Virus record (IMG/VR): IMGVR_UViG_3300010396_000001 | Span: 132,320-160,709 of that record | DNA length: 28,390 nucleotides | DNA from: a virus | Direction: 5' to 3' (one strand) | Shown: one piece after another, positions 1 to 6,900 of the stretch | Position numbering within the stretch: position 1 is the first letter of the stretch | How the letters are laid out: every line of letters starts with the position of its first letter | Position numbers and translations under genes: made by a program | Notes under the pieces: model-generated | Told to the model about the DNA's origin: nothing | What the model saw: only the letters and a program-made list of their open reading frames with translations | Databases searched by the model: none

Positions 1-227
1 ACGAGGGCATTCCCTACTCATTCCTGGACTATGACGCGATTGCCGCGCACCGGCTGCACATCCCGGCGCCGGGGCTGAAGCACTACATCGCCGACACCGG
101 GCACCAGATCTGCTCCCAGCTCACTGATCAGTGCTGCCTGGACCTGGGCTGGCACCTGTTCACCGACGGCCGCTGGCCCGGCTACGTCGATCCTGAGGAC
201 CTCGCCAACCTGGCCAGCCCGCGCTAG
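1..227 (+). CDS. C-terminal end of a permuted papain-like cysteine peptidase (YiiX / NlpC-P60 superfamily), partial
   Basis: An open frame enters from the left edge (codons in phase from base 3) and stops at TAG 225-227, giving the last 74 residues of a protein. The remnant reads GIPYSFLDY near the start, then GHQICSQLTDQ with a candidate catalytic Cys at bases 111-113, and ends PGYVDPEDLANL. That order (Tyr-Ser-Phe-Leu-Asp-Tyr, then Cys-Ser-Gln/Glu-Leu, then a 'P..v.P.dL' tail) is typical of circularly permuted NlpC/P60 or YiiX-like papain-fold enzymes, in which the Cys lies in the C-terminal half. Members hydrolyse amide bonds in peptidoglycan or lipids. In a phage this could serve lysis or cell-wall penetration, but the N-terminal half with the catalytic His is outside the window. 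The family call is from motif shape only. Confidence 0.6.
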   Translation, partial: EGIPYSFLDYDAIAAHRLHIPAPGLKHYIADTGHQICSQLTDQCCLDLGWHLFTDGRWPGYVDPEDLANLASPR

Positions 228-236
228 GATCCCGGC

Positions 237-602
237 ATGCTCCCGAGCGCCGTTCCCCTCAGTGCCCTGAACAGGGCCCGTGCTATTGCCTCAGCGTGCG
301 AGCCCGAGGACGAGACCTGGCCGCGTATCCCTGACGAGCAGCTGCGGCTGCTGATCGCGGGCGCGCTGTCCCCTGACCGGGATCCCTCGCAGCAGTACAC
401 GGCGGAGGAGCTGGAAGCCTCCCTGCGGTGCTTCCTGCACGAGGGCGGCGTCCTCGGCTCTGACCTCGGCGGCTCCAAGCTGGTCTTCCTCGATACTCCG
501 TTCGGCCAGCTGCCCCTCCAGCAGGTCGCCGTCGGCTTCAGCGCCCGCAGCCTGATCGTGCTGAAGCTGACGGGCGGCTTTGACGTTCCTGCGGTACCCT
601 AG
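237..602 (+). CDS. Hypothetical protein, 121 aa
   Basis: ATG at 237 lies nine bases after the preceding stop, with AGGA at 226-229 as a short ribosome binding site, so it is probably co-transcribed with the peptidase gene. The product is acidic in its first half (EPEDETWPRIPDEQL) and ends with a hydrophobic beta-like stretch (VAVGFSARSLIVLKLTGGF). No domain, signal peptide or metal-binding cluster is recognised. Third codon positions are strongly G/C, supporting real coding. The gene ends just before the tRNA pair. An antisense frame over 224-478 was judged a shadow. Confidence 0.6.
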   Translation: MLPSAVPLSALNRARAIASACEPEDETWPRIPDEQLRLLIAGALSPDRDPSQQYTAEELEASLRCFLHEGGVLGSDLGGSKLVFLDTPFGQLPLQQVAVGFSARSLIVLKLTGGFDVPAVP

Positions 603-609
603 GGACCTA

Positions 610-683
610 GGCGGGGTGGAGCAGTTCGGTAGCTCGACGGGCTCATAATCCGTAGGTCGTCAGTTCAAATCTGGCCCCCGCTA
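610..683 (+). tRNA. tRNA-Met (anticodon CAT)
   Basis: A full cloverleaf can be drawn by hand. The acceptor stem is 610-616 with 676-682 (first pair G-U). The D stem is 619-622/632-635 with an AGTTCGGTA loop. The anticodon stem is 637-641/649-653 with loop CTCATAA and anticodon CAT at 644-646. The T stem is 659-663/671-675 around TTCAAAT. The discriminator is A683 and no CCA is encoded. CAT could mean elongator Met, initiator Met, or Ile after lysidine modification; these cannot be separated here. Confidence 0.88.
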
Positions 684-731
684 CGAACCGCCCGGCGCTT
701 CGGGGCGGCATAGCAAGTACCGAGCGGGCGA

Positions 732-807
732 TCCCGCGTAGCTCAATTGGCAGAGCAGCGCCCTGTTAAGGCGCAGGTTACAGGTTCGATTCCTCTCGCG
801 GGAGCCA
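732..807 (+). tRNA. tRNA-Asn (anticodon GTT), with encoded CCA
   Basis: The acceptor stem TCCCGCG (732-738) pairs fully with 797-803. The D stem is 741-744/753-756. The anticodon stem is 758-762/770-774 with loop CTGTTAA and anticodon GTT at 765-767. The T arm, 780-784/792-796 around TTCGATT, has one C-C mismatch (781/795). Discriminator G804 is followed by a genomically encoded CCA at 805-807, unlike the tRNA-Met just upstream. The 3' acceptor strand also supplies a GGGAG that could act as ribosome binding site for the gene starting at 812. Confidence 0.9.
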
Positions 808-811
808 TTTA

Positions 812-1168
812 GTGATTGACGTCTGGATTATTCCCCGTATTTTCCCTCAGCAGTGGAGCTGGCACCAGTCCTTGGCATTCAGCATTGAGAAAGTACGTGA
901 GCTGGTAGCCCAGGACCCGGTTTTCGCCGAGGACATCCGCTCTCTTCGCGAGTCAATGCCTTTCGTCATCATGACCGGCGAGGCCAGTGCCCCGCTGGCA
1001 TGCCAGTACTGCAGTACCCCGATCCATGCGGTGCCCGAGCGCAACGTTGCCGACCCGGACCGGATCTGGCACCGCGCCCTGTGGGAGCCGGAGACGGGCC
1101 GCAAGCACACTGAGCGCCGGTGCAGGGTCCTGCGCGCCCCGGAGCCCTGTGGTAAGACAGGGCCGTGA
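812..1168 (+). CDS. Hypothetical protein with a CxxC motif, 118 aa
   Basis: The GTG start at 812 is five bases after the tRNA-Asn CCA. The only Shine-Dalgarno-like sequence, GGGAG 800-804, lies inside the tRNA acceptor stem at a spacing of seven. The N-terminal half looks globular (aromatic-rich MIDVWIIPRIFPQQWSW, then a helix). The middle has ACQYCSTPIH, a Cys-x2-Cys pair, followed by His and a late Cys that could complete a zinc site. The C-terminus is Arg-rich. It overlaps the next gene by GTGA (1165-1168), indicating translational coupling. An internal ATG at 957 or 972 is a possible alternative start; I favour 812 because the upstream segment has good coding character. Function unknown. 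Confidence 0.55.
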   Translation: MIDVWIIPRIFPQQWSWHQSLAFSIEKVRELVAQDPVFAEDIRSLRESMPFVIMTGEASAPLACQYCSTPIHAVPERNVADPDRIWHRALWEPETGRKHTERRCRVLRAPEPCGKTGP

Positions 1169-1455
1169 GCAGGAAGCTGGCCGGAGGGCCGCCGTCGGGC
1201 CGGGCGAAGGCGCTGTCCTTCCGGCTGCCGACGTCCCTCGATCAGGGCATCCGCGAGTGCGCGGACGCGCTGGGCATTGACGTCAGTGACTGGATCCGCA
1301 GCGCGCTGACCGACGCCGTGCGCGAGCAGCGCTCCCCGACCAGGGAGATCGCCGGGTGGCAGTGTGCTCATGTCTCCATCATCGGCACCCGGCTGCTGCC
1401 CCCCTGGTGCGAGCACGGCTGCGAGATGAAGCCGGTCTACCGCAGCATCGCCTGA
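1165..1455 (+). CDS. Ribbon-helix-helix-like small protein with Cys/His tail, 96 aa
   Basis: GTG at 1165 overlaps the previous stop (GTGA). Residues about 18-53 (LSFRLPTSLDQGIRECADAL, then GIDVSDWIRSALTDAV) match the pattern of CopG/Arc-type ribbon-helix-helix DNA-binding domains: a short alternating strand 'FRLP', a helix, a turn with Val-Ser, and a second helix. Such proteins dimerise and insert the strand pair into the DNA major groove. The C-terminal third carries QCAHVS and PWCEHGCEM, a Cys/His cluster that could hold a metal. It is the second gene in the tight 812-2760 run. Regulator is an inference; the operator is unknown. Confidence 0.62.
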   Translation: MSRKLAGGPPSGRAKALSFRLPTSLDQGIRECADALGIDVSDWIRSALTDAVREQRSPTREIAGWQCAHVSIIGTRLLPPWCEHGCEMKPVYRSIA

Positions 1456-1471
1456 GGTCCCCGGAAGCTAC

Positions 1472-1738
1472 GTGAGCGCCGTCATCCACATCGCCGGGCC
1501 TGACATCCAGGTCGGTCCTCAGCTGCGCCAGCGATGTGCCTGGTGCGGGGCCGTGCTGAACGACTACAACCTGGAGCTGATCGCCGTTCCCGCCGGCCAG
1601 GACCCGCGGCCGGGCATGTGGCCCGTCGGCGAGCTTGTGGCCGTTGACGGATCGCTCAGCTACGTCGTCGGGCACGAGGACGGGGCTCAGCTTCCCGAGG
1701 GCTCCTGCGGCCAGCTCGACCCCGCGGTGACGGCATGA
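1472..1738 (+). CDS. Small CxxC protein, 88 aa
   Basis: The GTG start at 1472 is preceded by GGAAG (1463-1467) at a normal spacing. The product has one CAWCGAVL motif near residue 22 (Cys-x2-Cys-Gly, half of a treble-clef or zinc-ribbon knuckle) and a third Cys near the end (EGSCGQL). The rest is beta-like (LVAVDGSLSYVVGHEDG). It ends in an ATGA overlap with the zinc-ribbon gene at 1735, so the pair is probably translated together. Function unknown. Confidence 0.6.
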   Translation: MSAVIHIAGPDIQVGPQLRQRCAWCGAVLNDYNLELIAVPAGQDPRPGMWPVGELVAVDGSLSYVVGHEDGAQLPEGSCGQLDPAVTA

Positions 1739-2760
1739 CAACCGCCGCCTTCCGCCGGACCGCCCACGATCCGGGCGACGCGCAGATCACTAGTCACTGC
1801 CCGTTCTGCGGTAGCGGCCAGGTCGTCGGCCGCTCGGACGGCAACATCGAGTGCTCGTTCTGCGGCATGACCTACCTGGTCCGCATCCAGCCGATGTTCA
1901 CCGGCATGCCCGGCAACCCGGCCCCCGGCTTCGGCGGCGAGACCAGCATGGCTCCGGACCTCATGGATCCCGCGATGGTCGGCCCGGACGGCATGCCGAT
2001 GGGCGAGGAGATGGGCGAGCCGCCGCCAGGCGAGGATGCGCCCCCCTTCGGTGACGAGGAGGCCGGGGAGGGCCCGCCTGACGACGAGGCACCGGATGAT
2101 GCGGCGGGACCGCCCCCGGCCGCAGACGACGATAGCGGGGCGCCCCCGCCCAAGGGCAGCGATACGAAGAAGAAGCCCTCCAAGAGCAAGAAGGGCGCAC
2201 GCACCGCTGAGGGGCGCCGGAAGACCGCGCGGGTCGAGGACAGCCACGAGGATATGTCCGAAGCTGAGCTGCGCGCTCACATGCGGCAGCAGCACGGCTA
2301 CTGGGACTCGCCGGATGACCCGGACGCGGTGATCGACCAGACGCACAAGGACGAGCACGCCGACTACAAGCATGATCATGTGCATCCGGACCTGGAGCAC
2401 GAGCATGACCTGGATCTCCACCTGGGCGACCGGGACTGGATGCACCAGAACGGCATCGAGGCCTCGCGTCGTATTGCCGCGAGCAAGGTCCGCCGGTGCA
2501 AGTTCCCTTCCGCTGACGGTAAGACCTGCGGAGAGCTGATCATCCAGGACCAGAGCAAGGGCCCGTATCGGCATCAGGATCCCGCACTGGACGAGCAGCA
2601 TGAGGCTCAGGCATGGTGGTCTGCGCCCGGAGCACAGCACGAGGGGCGCCGGTACCGCACCATCGCCGGGGACGTGCTGCCCGAGGCGGCTTACATGCGG
2701 CACCTGGCCGTGCTGCACGGCGGGACCGAGATTCTCCGGAGCGCAGGCCAGCGCCCCTGA
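1735..2760 (+). CDS. Zinc-ribbon protein with acidic/Pro linker and His-rich finger, 341 aa
   Basis: ATG 1735 overlaps the previous stop. Residues 22-43 form a zinc ribbon (C22-x2-C25-x14-C40-x2-C43). Residues 55-145 are a Met/Gly then Pro/Asp/Glu-rich linker, followed by a Lys-rich patch (KKKPSKSKKGAR) near 148-160. A His4 motif (H182, H187-G188, H204, H208) follows and runs into a strongly His/Asp-rich stretch. A second Cys pair (RRCKFPSADGKTCGELI) lies near residues 252-264, and the C-terminus repeats half of the His motif (MRHLAVLHGG). The short string FRRTA at residues 6-10 recurs in the portal. Position just upstream of the portal and shared motifs with the two giant head-region proteins suggest a virion-associated role. 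This is inference; no enzyme domain is seen. Confidence 0.68.
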   Translation: MTTAAFRRTAHDPGDAQITSHCPFCGSGQVVGRSDGNIECSFCGMTYLVRIQPMFTGMPGNPAPGFGGETSMAPDLMDPAMVGPDGMPMGEEMGEPPPGEDAPPFGDEEAGEGPPDDEAPDDAAGPPPAADDDSGAPPPKGSDTKKKPSKSKKGARTAEGRRKTARVEDSHEDMSEAELRAHMRQQHGYWDSPDDPDAVIDQTHKDEHADYKHDHVHPDLEHEHDLDLHLGDRDWMHQNGIEASRRIAASKVRRCKFPSADGKTCGELIIQDQSKGPYRHQDPALDEQHEAQAWWSAPGAQHEGRRYRTIAGDVLPEAAYMRHLAVLHGGTEILRSAGQRP

Positions 2761-2773
2761 GGAGAAGCGTCCC

Positions 2774-2790
2774 ACGGCCTTTCGGGCCGT
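2774..2790. terminator. Candidate bidirectional terminator hairpin between convergent genes
   Basis: A six-base-pair perfect stem, ACGGCC (2774-2779) with GGCCGT (2785-2790), closes a five-base loop in the 102-base gap between the plus-strand gene ending at 2760 and the minus-strand gene ending at 2863. There is no U-tract on either side, which is common in very GC-rich genomes but leaves the call uncertain. Confidence 0.4.
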
Positions 2791-2862
2791 ACTATCCGCG
2801 GGTGCCAATTCCGCGAGGGACTCTTGCGACCTGTTCCTCAGGGGCGCTGACGTCTTGCGGGG

Positions 2863-3291
2863 TCAGACGGCCGGCAGGGGCTCTACCCAGACGTGACCGT
2901 CCATGTGCCGGGGCTCGGTGCCGTACTTGGCCAGGAGAGCAGCCTCGCCCGGGTCGGCAGCGTAGTCCCAGCCCTCCTCCATCCGGGCCTGCGCGTCGAT
3001 GTGGTCATGGCCGACGGTGCACTCGTAGCCGATCTCGCGGCCCGCGGCATTGAACAGCTGGCGCGACCAGGCGCCGCACTCTGTCGGCGGGTGGCCGCCG
3101 TCCTCGCACATCCCGCACTCGGGCTGGCGGCAGAACGGGCGCTCGACCAGCCAGCTGCACTTCCAGGGGGCGCAGCGCTTGCCGGAGTGGTGCTCGGCCG
3201 CGCACTGGCGGACCTCGGCCAGGCTGGCGTGGGTGAAGCGGCAGTGGCCGCAGGCAATCGCGATGATGGTCTCGATCAGCGTGGTCGTCAT
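2863..3291 (-). CDS. Cys/His-rich protein, 142 aa, minus strand, own promoter
   Basis: The ATG at 3291 (complement) has a clear GAGAGGGA ribosome binding site and a promoter at 3322-3351. The product contains many potential ligands: ACGHCRFTH, RQCAAEHH, RCAPWKC, FCRQPECGMCEDGGH and TECGAW, at least ten Cys before residue 75, arranged like two or more zinc knuckles. The C-terminal half lacks Cys apart from one (YECTVGHDH) and is acidic (EEGWDYAADPGEAALL). It is transcribed against the flanking late genes, converging on 1735-2760 and diverging from the portal, so it is an independent unit probably expressed at another time. No named family is recognised; a small zinc protein acting on nucleic acid or a host factor would fit. 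Confidence 0.72.
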   Translation of the reverse strand: MTTTLIETIIAIACGHCRFTHASLAEVRQCAAEHHSGKRCAPWKCSWLVERPFCRQPECGMCEDGGHPPTECGAWSRQLFNAAGREIGYECTVGHDHIDAQARMEEGWDYAADPGEAALLAKYGTEPRHMDGHVWVEPLPAV

Positions 3292-3321
3292 GTCGGTCCC
3301 TCTCGTTGTGCTTACGCCACG

Positions 3322-3351
3322 AGCCTAGCAAGGAACATTGTATTTAGTCAA
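3322..3351 (-). promoter_or_regulatory. Sigma70-like promoter P1 with CAAGG-type inverted repeat, for the 2863-3291 gene
   Basis: On the minus strand, -35 TTGACT (3351-3346) and -10 TAGGCT (3327-3322) are separated by 18 bases. The predicted start is about 24 bases upstream of the ATG at 3291. The spacer holds the imperfect inverted repeat CAATG-TT-CCTTG (3340-3329) one base from the -10 box. P2 (7677-7705) and P3 (18516-18545) have the same arrangement. Confidence 0.7.
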
Positions 3352-3389
3352 CAAGTCCGGAGCATGCACGGAAGCTCTGGAGGCAAAAC

Positions 3390-5681
3390 GTGAAGATCAG
3401 CTACTCACCCCGTGCGGCCAGCATCTCGGACCGGCGCGTGTTCGGCGACATGAGCCGGGTTATCGCGCACGGCGCGAGGGACCTGCGCGAGGAAGACCCG
3501 CAGGTCACCGAGATGCGCAAGAACCGGCGCGTCTCCAGCCGACTGGCCCGCACGGCGTCCCTGGGGAGCCGGACGGCCTCCGGCGGCGGCTCGGGCGCGG
3601 GATCGGGCTTCTCCGACATCCAGTTCGCCACCGGCCGGCCGCGGGACCCGCTGTTCTACTGGCGGCAGAACAACCTGCCTTACGACTTCAGCCAGAACGA
3701 GGAGCTGGCCAAGGTCCGCGCATTCTGCCGCCTGCTCTACCAGACCGATCCGATCATCGGCGCGTGCATCGACATCTTCTCCAAGTTCCCGGTCATGGGC
3801 TGGGAGCTGGAATGCAAGGACAGCAAGCTGGAGGACTTCTACGGCGAGCTGTTCTTCGACGATGGGGACAACTCCCTCGACTATGACGAGTTTCTCGTCG
3901 ATATCGGCCGCGAGTACTTTATCGCCGGAGAGGCATGGCCTTTCGCCACCTTCGACGAGGACCTCGGAATCTGGTCAGACGAGGAACTGCTCAACCCCGA
4001 TGACATCAAGGTCGAGCGGTCGCCGTTCCTGAAGGAGCCCAGGTATTTCATCAGGCTGCCGTGGACGATCCGGCAGATCCTCCAGACGCGGCAGCCCGCC
4101 TGGGAGTACAACAAGCTCATCAAGGAATACCCCGAGCTGGCCGCCTATACCTCCGAGAATTCCTTCATGCCGGTCAGCAATGTCCTGCTGAAGCAGCTGA
4201 AGTTCAAGGGCGATACCTTTAATATCCGCGGCCTGCCGCTGCTGACCAGGGCCATGCGCTCCATGCTGCAGCAGGAGATGCTGAACACCGCGATGGACGC
4301 CATCGCCGACCGGCTGTACACCCCGCTGATCCTGTGCAAGCTGGGCGCCAGCGCCTCCGACCTCGGCACCTCGGTCCCGTGGATCCCGACCGACGACGAC
4401 CTGGAGAACTTCGAGCTGGCCCTGGATGCCGCGCTGGCCGCGGACTTCAGGGCCCTGGTGTACAACTTCGGCGTCGAGATGGCCCCGGTGCTCGGCCGGG
4501 AGAACATGCCCGACCTGACCCCGGACTTCGAGCGGATCGAGGACCGGGTGCTGATGGTCTTCGGCCTGTCCCGCTCCCTGCTGGTCGGCGCCGGAACGGG
4601 CCAGACCTACGCCGCGGACGCGCTGAACCGCGACCTGGTCACCATGCTGATGACGCGCTACCAGCGATTCCTGACCCGGCACTTCCGCCAGCGCGCCATG
4701 ATCGTTGCCGAGGCCCAGGAGCACTACGACTTCGAGGAGCGCAACGGGCGCCGGTACGTGATCATGGAAGAGGTCCTGGAGACCGACGAGGAGACCGGCG
4801 AGAAGCACATCGTCGAGCAGCCCCGGCTGCTGGTTCCTGACCTGCGGTTCAAGACCCTCAACTTCCATGACGAGGACACCCGGCGCCAGTTCATTGAGGG
4901 CCTGCGCGCTACCGGCGTGCCGATCAGCCAGCGCACCCGCACCCGTGACCTCGGCATCGACCTGGACGAGGAGACCGAGCGGTCCAAGGACGAGGCAGTC
5001 TCCCAGATCGTCGATGAGCAGGAGGTCCGCAAGCGCGCCTACGTGGCGCTGAAGGATGCCGGCCTGCCGCTCGCCCCGGACCTGGTCGCCGACTTCGCTC
5101 CCCAGGCCCAGGTCGAGAACATGCCGCCGGGCATCGCCGCCGAGATGCTGATGCAGGAGCGCTTCGGCACCGACCCGACCGACATCCCCGACATCGCCCC
5201 CACCCCCGAGGACATGGCCGAGGAGGTGCCGCCCGACGCCGAGATGGGCTCCGAGGCCCCTCCGGACGAGGGGATGTACGAGGAAGGGGGCGAGGACCAG
5301 GACCAGCGGCCTGACGAGTCCGATGAGCAGCGGGCCGACATGCCGAAGAAGGGCGCCAGGATGAAGGACTACAGGGGGCGCGGGCTGCCGTCGCAGGCGG
5401 CGCTGTTCCGCCGCACCGCCCGCGTCCGGGATATCATCGCCACCCGCCGGATCGAGGAGGCGACCCTGCAGGCCGAGGCCGCACGCGAGGCACTGCTGGA
5501 TGGCCGCGAGGTGAGCTGGGAGATGCAGGTCCATGCCAAGGAGCATCCCGAGGCCAAGGACTGGGTATCCGGGCCCGAGGTGCCCTGCTACGCCACGCCG
5601 CCCCACGTCGGCGCCCGGCGCGAGCTGACTATCACTGATGACCTGGCGGACAGGGATCGCTATCCGGCGGTGAGGCGGTGA
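3390..5681 (+). CDS. Portal protein, 763 aa
   Basis: The GTG start at 3390 follows GGAGG (3378-3382) at spacing seven. The portal forms the dodecameric ring at the capsid vertex through which DNA enters and leaves. Support: the segment after residue 85 (DPLFYWRQNNLPYDF, then LLYQTDPIIGACIDIFS) followed by the 'yfIAGEAW', 'LNPDDIKVE' and 'TYAADALNRDL' elements is characteristic of portals of large tailed phages. The length of about 760 residues exceeds a typical 450-600 because of a C-terminal extension: a Pro/Asp/Glu-rich region (about residues 585-655), KKGAR, then FRRTAR (673-678) and a helical tail. The extension resembles the linker and motif of the 1735-2760 protein. Its last 50 bases overlap the end of a convergent minus-strand gene. 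The family is clear; the subfamily is not assigned. Confidence 0.88.
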   Translation: MKISYSPRAASISDRRVFGDMSRVIAHGARDLREEDPQVTEMRKNRRVSSRLARTASLGSRTASGGGSGAGSGFSDIQFATGRPRDPLFYWRQNNLPYDFSQNEELAKVRAFCRLLYQTDPIIGACIDIFSKFPVMGWELECKDSKLEDFYGELFFDDGDNSLDYDEFLVDIGREYFIAGEAWPFATFDEDLGIWSDEELLNPDDIKVERSPFLKEPRYFIRLPWTIRQILQTRQPAWEYNKLIKEYPELAAYTSENSFMPVSNVLLKQLKFKGDTFNIRGLPLLTRAMRSMLQQEMLNTAMDAIADRLYTPLILCKLGASASDLGTSVPWIPTDDDLENFELALDAALAADFRALVYNFGVEMAPVLGRENMPDLTPDFERIEDRVLMVFGLSRSLLVGAGTGQTYAADALNRDLVTMLMTRYQRFLTRHFRQRAMIVAEAQEHYDFEERNGRRYVIMEEVLETDEETGEKHIVEQPRLLVPDLRFKTLNFHDEDTRRQFIEGLRATGVPISQRTRTRDLGIDLDEETERSKDEAVSQIVDEQEVRKRAYVALKDAGLPLAPDLVADFAPQAQVENMPPGIAAEMLMQERFGTDPTDIPDIAPTPEDMAEEVPPDAEMGSEAPPDEGMYEEGGEDQDQRPDESDEQRADMPKKGARMKDYRGRGLPSQAALFRRTARVRDIIATRRIEEATLQAEAAREALLDGREVSWEMQVHAKEHPEAKDWVSGPEVPCYATPPHVGARRELTITDDLADRDRYPAVRR

Positions 5682-5931
5682 CAGAGCCGAAACCCTGAAC
5701 CCAGGCGCGCACGATGGCGGCCAGCCGTCGCTCTATGCCGCCGACCGGTGCCTCAATATTGCCATTGTCCACCCGCTTGATGAACTGCAGGAGCCAGTAG
5801 CAGCCGCTGCCGTCGGCATACCGGCCGAAAGCGGCATGATGCAGGTCCAGCTTCTGCGGTTCTTTCATGGCATATACAAGAGCCTCCTGCAGGACCTCTT
5901 CCTCGGTCCGGGGCTTCTTAGAGCCAGTCAT
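5632..5931 (-). CDS. Hypothetical protein, 99 aa, last gene of the minus-strand operon
   Basis: The start chosen is the ATG at 5931 because it overlaps the upstream stop as ATGA (5928-5931), the typical coupling in this operon; a longer frame to 5970 exists but would overlap the upstream gene. The sequence begins MTGSKKPRTEEEVLQEALVYAM (read as two pieces) and has a compact middle (HHAAFGRYADGSGCYWLLQF) and a helix (GGIERRLAAIVRAWVQGF). No known domain. Its stop lies inside the portal gene, a 50-base tail-to-tail overlap, so the two genes share sequence on opposite strands. Confidence 0.62.
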   Translation of the reverse strand: MTGSKKPRTEEEVLQEALVYAMKEPQKLDLHHAAFGRYADGSGCYWLLQFIKRVDNGNIEAPVGGIERRLAAIVRAWVQGFGSVTASPPDSDPCPPGHQ

Positions 5932-6326
5932 ACCCTGATCCGGCCTTTCCGCGAGAACAGGCTGCGCCACCAGGGACGCTCCTCTGCTCGCTTTCTCTCG
6001 TTATTGACTGTCCGGTAGAGGAACAGGGAGCGCCGGATGATCTCGGCCGCCGTGCAGTCCTGCTCGGACGCCTCGCCCAGGAGCCAGTCGCGCTCTGTCT
6101 GCCCGAGCCCCACCGAGATCCGGTGCGTCGAGGGAGGACGCGAGTGCATGATCCGGCGCACGGCTCCCTGCAGCTGGTCCGAGAGGATGATCACCCCGAA
6201 GTCTCTCAGGGTGATCATGACACCCCCGGGCTCGCTGCGCTGGACCCCCTCGACCGGGTACAGCACGCCGTTGTGCAGGTAGTCATCGCCCTTGCGGACC
6301 TTGCCGATGCCGAGGATCTTATCCAC
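5928..6326 (-). CDS. Ribbon-helix-helix-type DNA-binding protein, 132 aa
   Basis: The start chosen is GTG at 6326 (VDKILGIGKVRKGDDYLHNG), eight bases inside the upstream gene's end, with GGAG just ahead; a longer frame to 6371 is less likely. The N-terminal half is beta-like (GVLYPVEGVQ, GGVMITLRDFGVIILSDQLQ). The C-terminal half contains HRISVGLGQTERDWLLGEA followed by CTAAEIIRRSLFLYRTV, the strand-helix-turn-helix order of CopG/MetJ/Arc regulators. It is the only clear DNA-binding candidate in the minus-strand operon, and thus a candidate autoregulator or repressor acting at the shared inverted-repeat promoters. That target is inference. The tail is basic (RKGRIRV). Confidence 0.68.
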   Translation of the reverse strand: MDKILGIGKVRKGDDYLHNGVLYPVEGVQRSEPGGVMITLRDFGVIILSDQLQGAVRRIMHSRPPSTHRISVGLGQTERDWLLGEASEQDCTAAEIIRRSLFLYRTVNNERKRAEERPWWRSLFSRKGRIRV

Positions 6327-6654
6327 CGGAGGGCTCCGGCCCCAGTGGCGGCCAGGGCAGCGGGAACGCATTCGTGAGCGCGCGGGCGCGCTCGGTGTAC
6401 AGCTCCCGCTGCCACCAGGACGGGAGGCCCTCGGCCGCTGCGGCCTCCAGGTAGGCCCTCCAGGCGCATGGCTCGATTACCAGGGCGAATTCCAGGGCCA
6501 CCCCGGCCTCGGCCTGCTGCTGCGGGGTTCCCGCAACGGCGGCGACGATGCTGGCCGCCCTGGCCCAGATGGTCGCGACGGAAACGTTCCTCGCGACCTC
6601 CAGGGTCAGCTGAGACGGCGTCTTCGGCAGGGTCTGCCGGGCGTGCCTGCCCAT
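6319..6654 (-). CDS. Hypothetical helical protein, 111 aa
   Basis: The ATG at 6654 directly abuts the preceding TAG (6655-6657) and has a strong AGGAGG just upstream. The product is Ala-rich and helical (ATIWARAASIVAAVAG, AEAGVALEFALVIEPCAWRA) with a Trp pair (LPSWWQREL) and a Pro-rich C-terminus. There is no predicted membrane span long enough to be certain and no recognised family. Its end overlaps the ribbon-helix-helix gene by eight bases (GTGGATAA on the minus strand). Confidence 0.6.
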   Translation of the reverse strand: MGRHARQTLPKTPSQLTLEVARNVSVATIWARAASIVAAVAGTPQQQAEAGVALEFALVIEPCAWRAYLEAAAAEGLPSWWQRELYTERARALTNAFPLPWPPLGPEPSGG

Positions 6655-6900
6655 CTACTCCTCCTGCGGGACCCTGGCCAGCAGGCGCTCCAGGGCGCTG
6701 CGGGCTGTCTTCCGGTCGGGATACCGGCCGCTGTCGGCGGGAATGCTCATCCCGCCGTGGGTGATCAGGAACAGGCCCCCGCCGGGACCGGGCCAGAAGT
6801 ACGGCGCGGGCAGCTGCTCGACCGTCCAGCGGACTCCGTAGCCGGCCTGCTCTTCCTCGGTCACGCGCTGGCCGGCGAGGACCATGTCCCTGGGATTCAC
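6655..6900 (-). CDS. Hypothetical protein, 81 aa
   Basis: The GTG at 6900 overlaps the upstream stop as GTGA (6897-6900), so I prefer it to the ATG at 6948, which would overlap the upstream gene by 50 bases. The protein has a central beta-like region rich in Gly/Pro/Trp (VRWTVEQLPAPYFWPGPGGG, LFLITHGGMSI) and a C-terminal helix (YPDRKTARSALERLLARV). This strand-rich plus helix layout is common in small phage proteins that adorn nucleotide- or DNA-binding partners, but no family is recognised. It is third in the minus-strand operon. Confidence 0.6.
   Translation of the reverse strand: MNPRDMVLAGQRVTEEEQAGYGVRWTVEQLPAPYFWPGPGGGLFLITHGGMSIPADSGRYPDRKTARSALERLLARVPQEE

Noticed and set aside
812-846. 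TTGACG at 815-820 considered as a -35 box
   Set aside because: It lies within the coding start of the 812 gene and no good -10 box follows at 16-18 bases; there is also no CAAGG-type repeat.
3339-3389. A plus-strand promoter for the portal in the AT-rich patch before 3390
   Set aside because: The AT-rich bases are explained by promoter P1 on the other strand; no plus-strand pair of hexamers at proper spacing was found.
3975-5606. A 543-codon open frame antisense to the portal gene
   Set aside because: A shadow frame caused by high GC; the sense strand is a clear portal. Composition is Leu/Gly/Val/Arg-rich with no ribosome binding site. The same applies to the long antisense frames at 1687-2808, 7881-9089, 9783-11552, 12696-14450 and 22647-24302.
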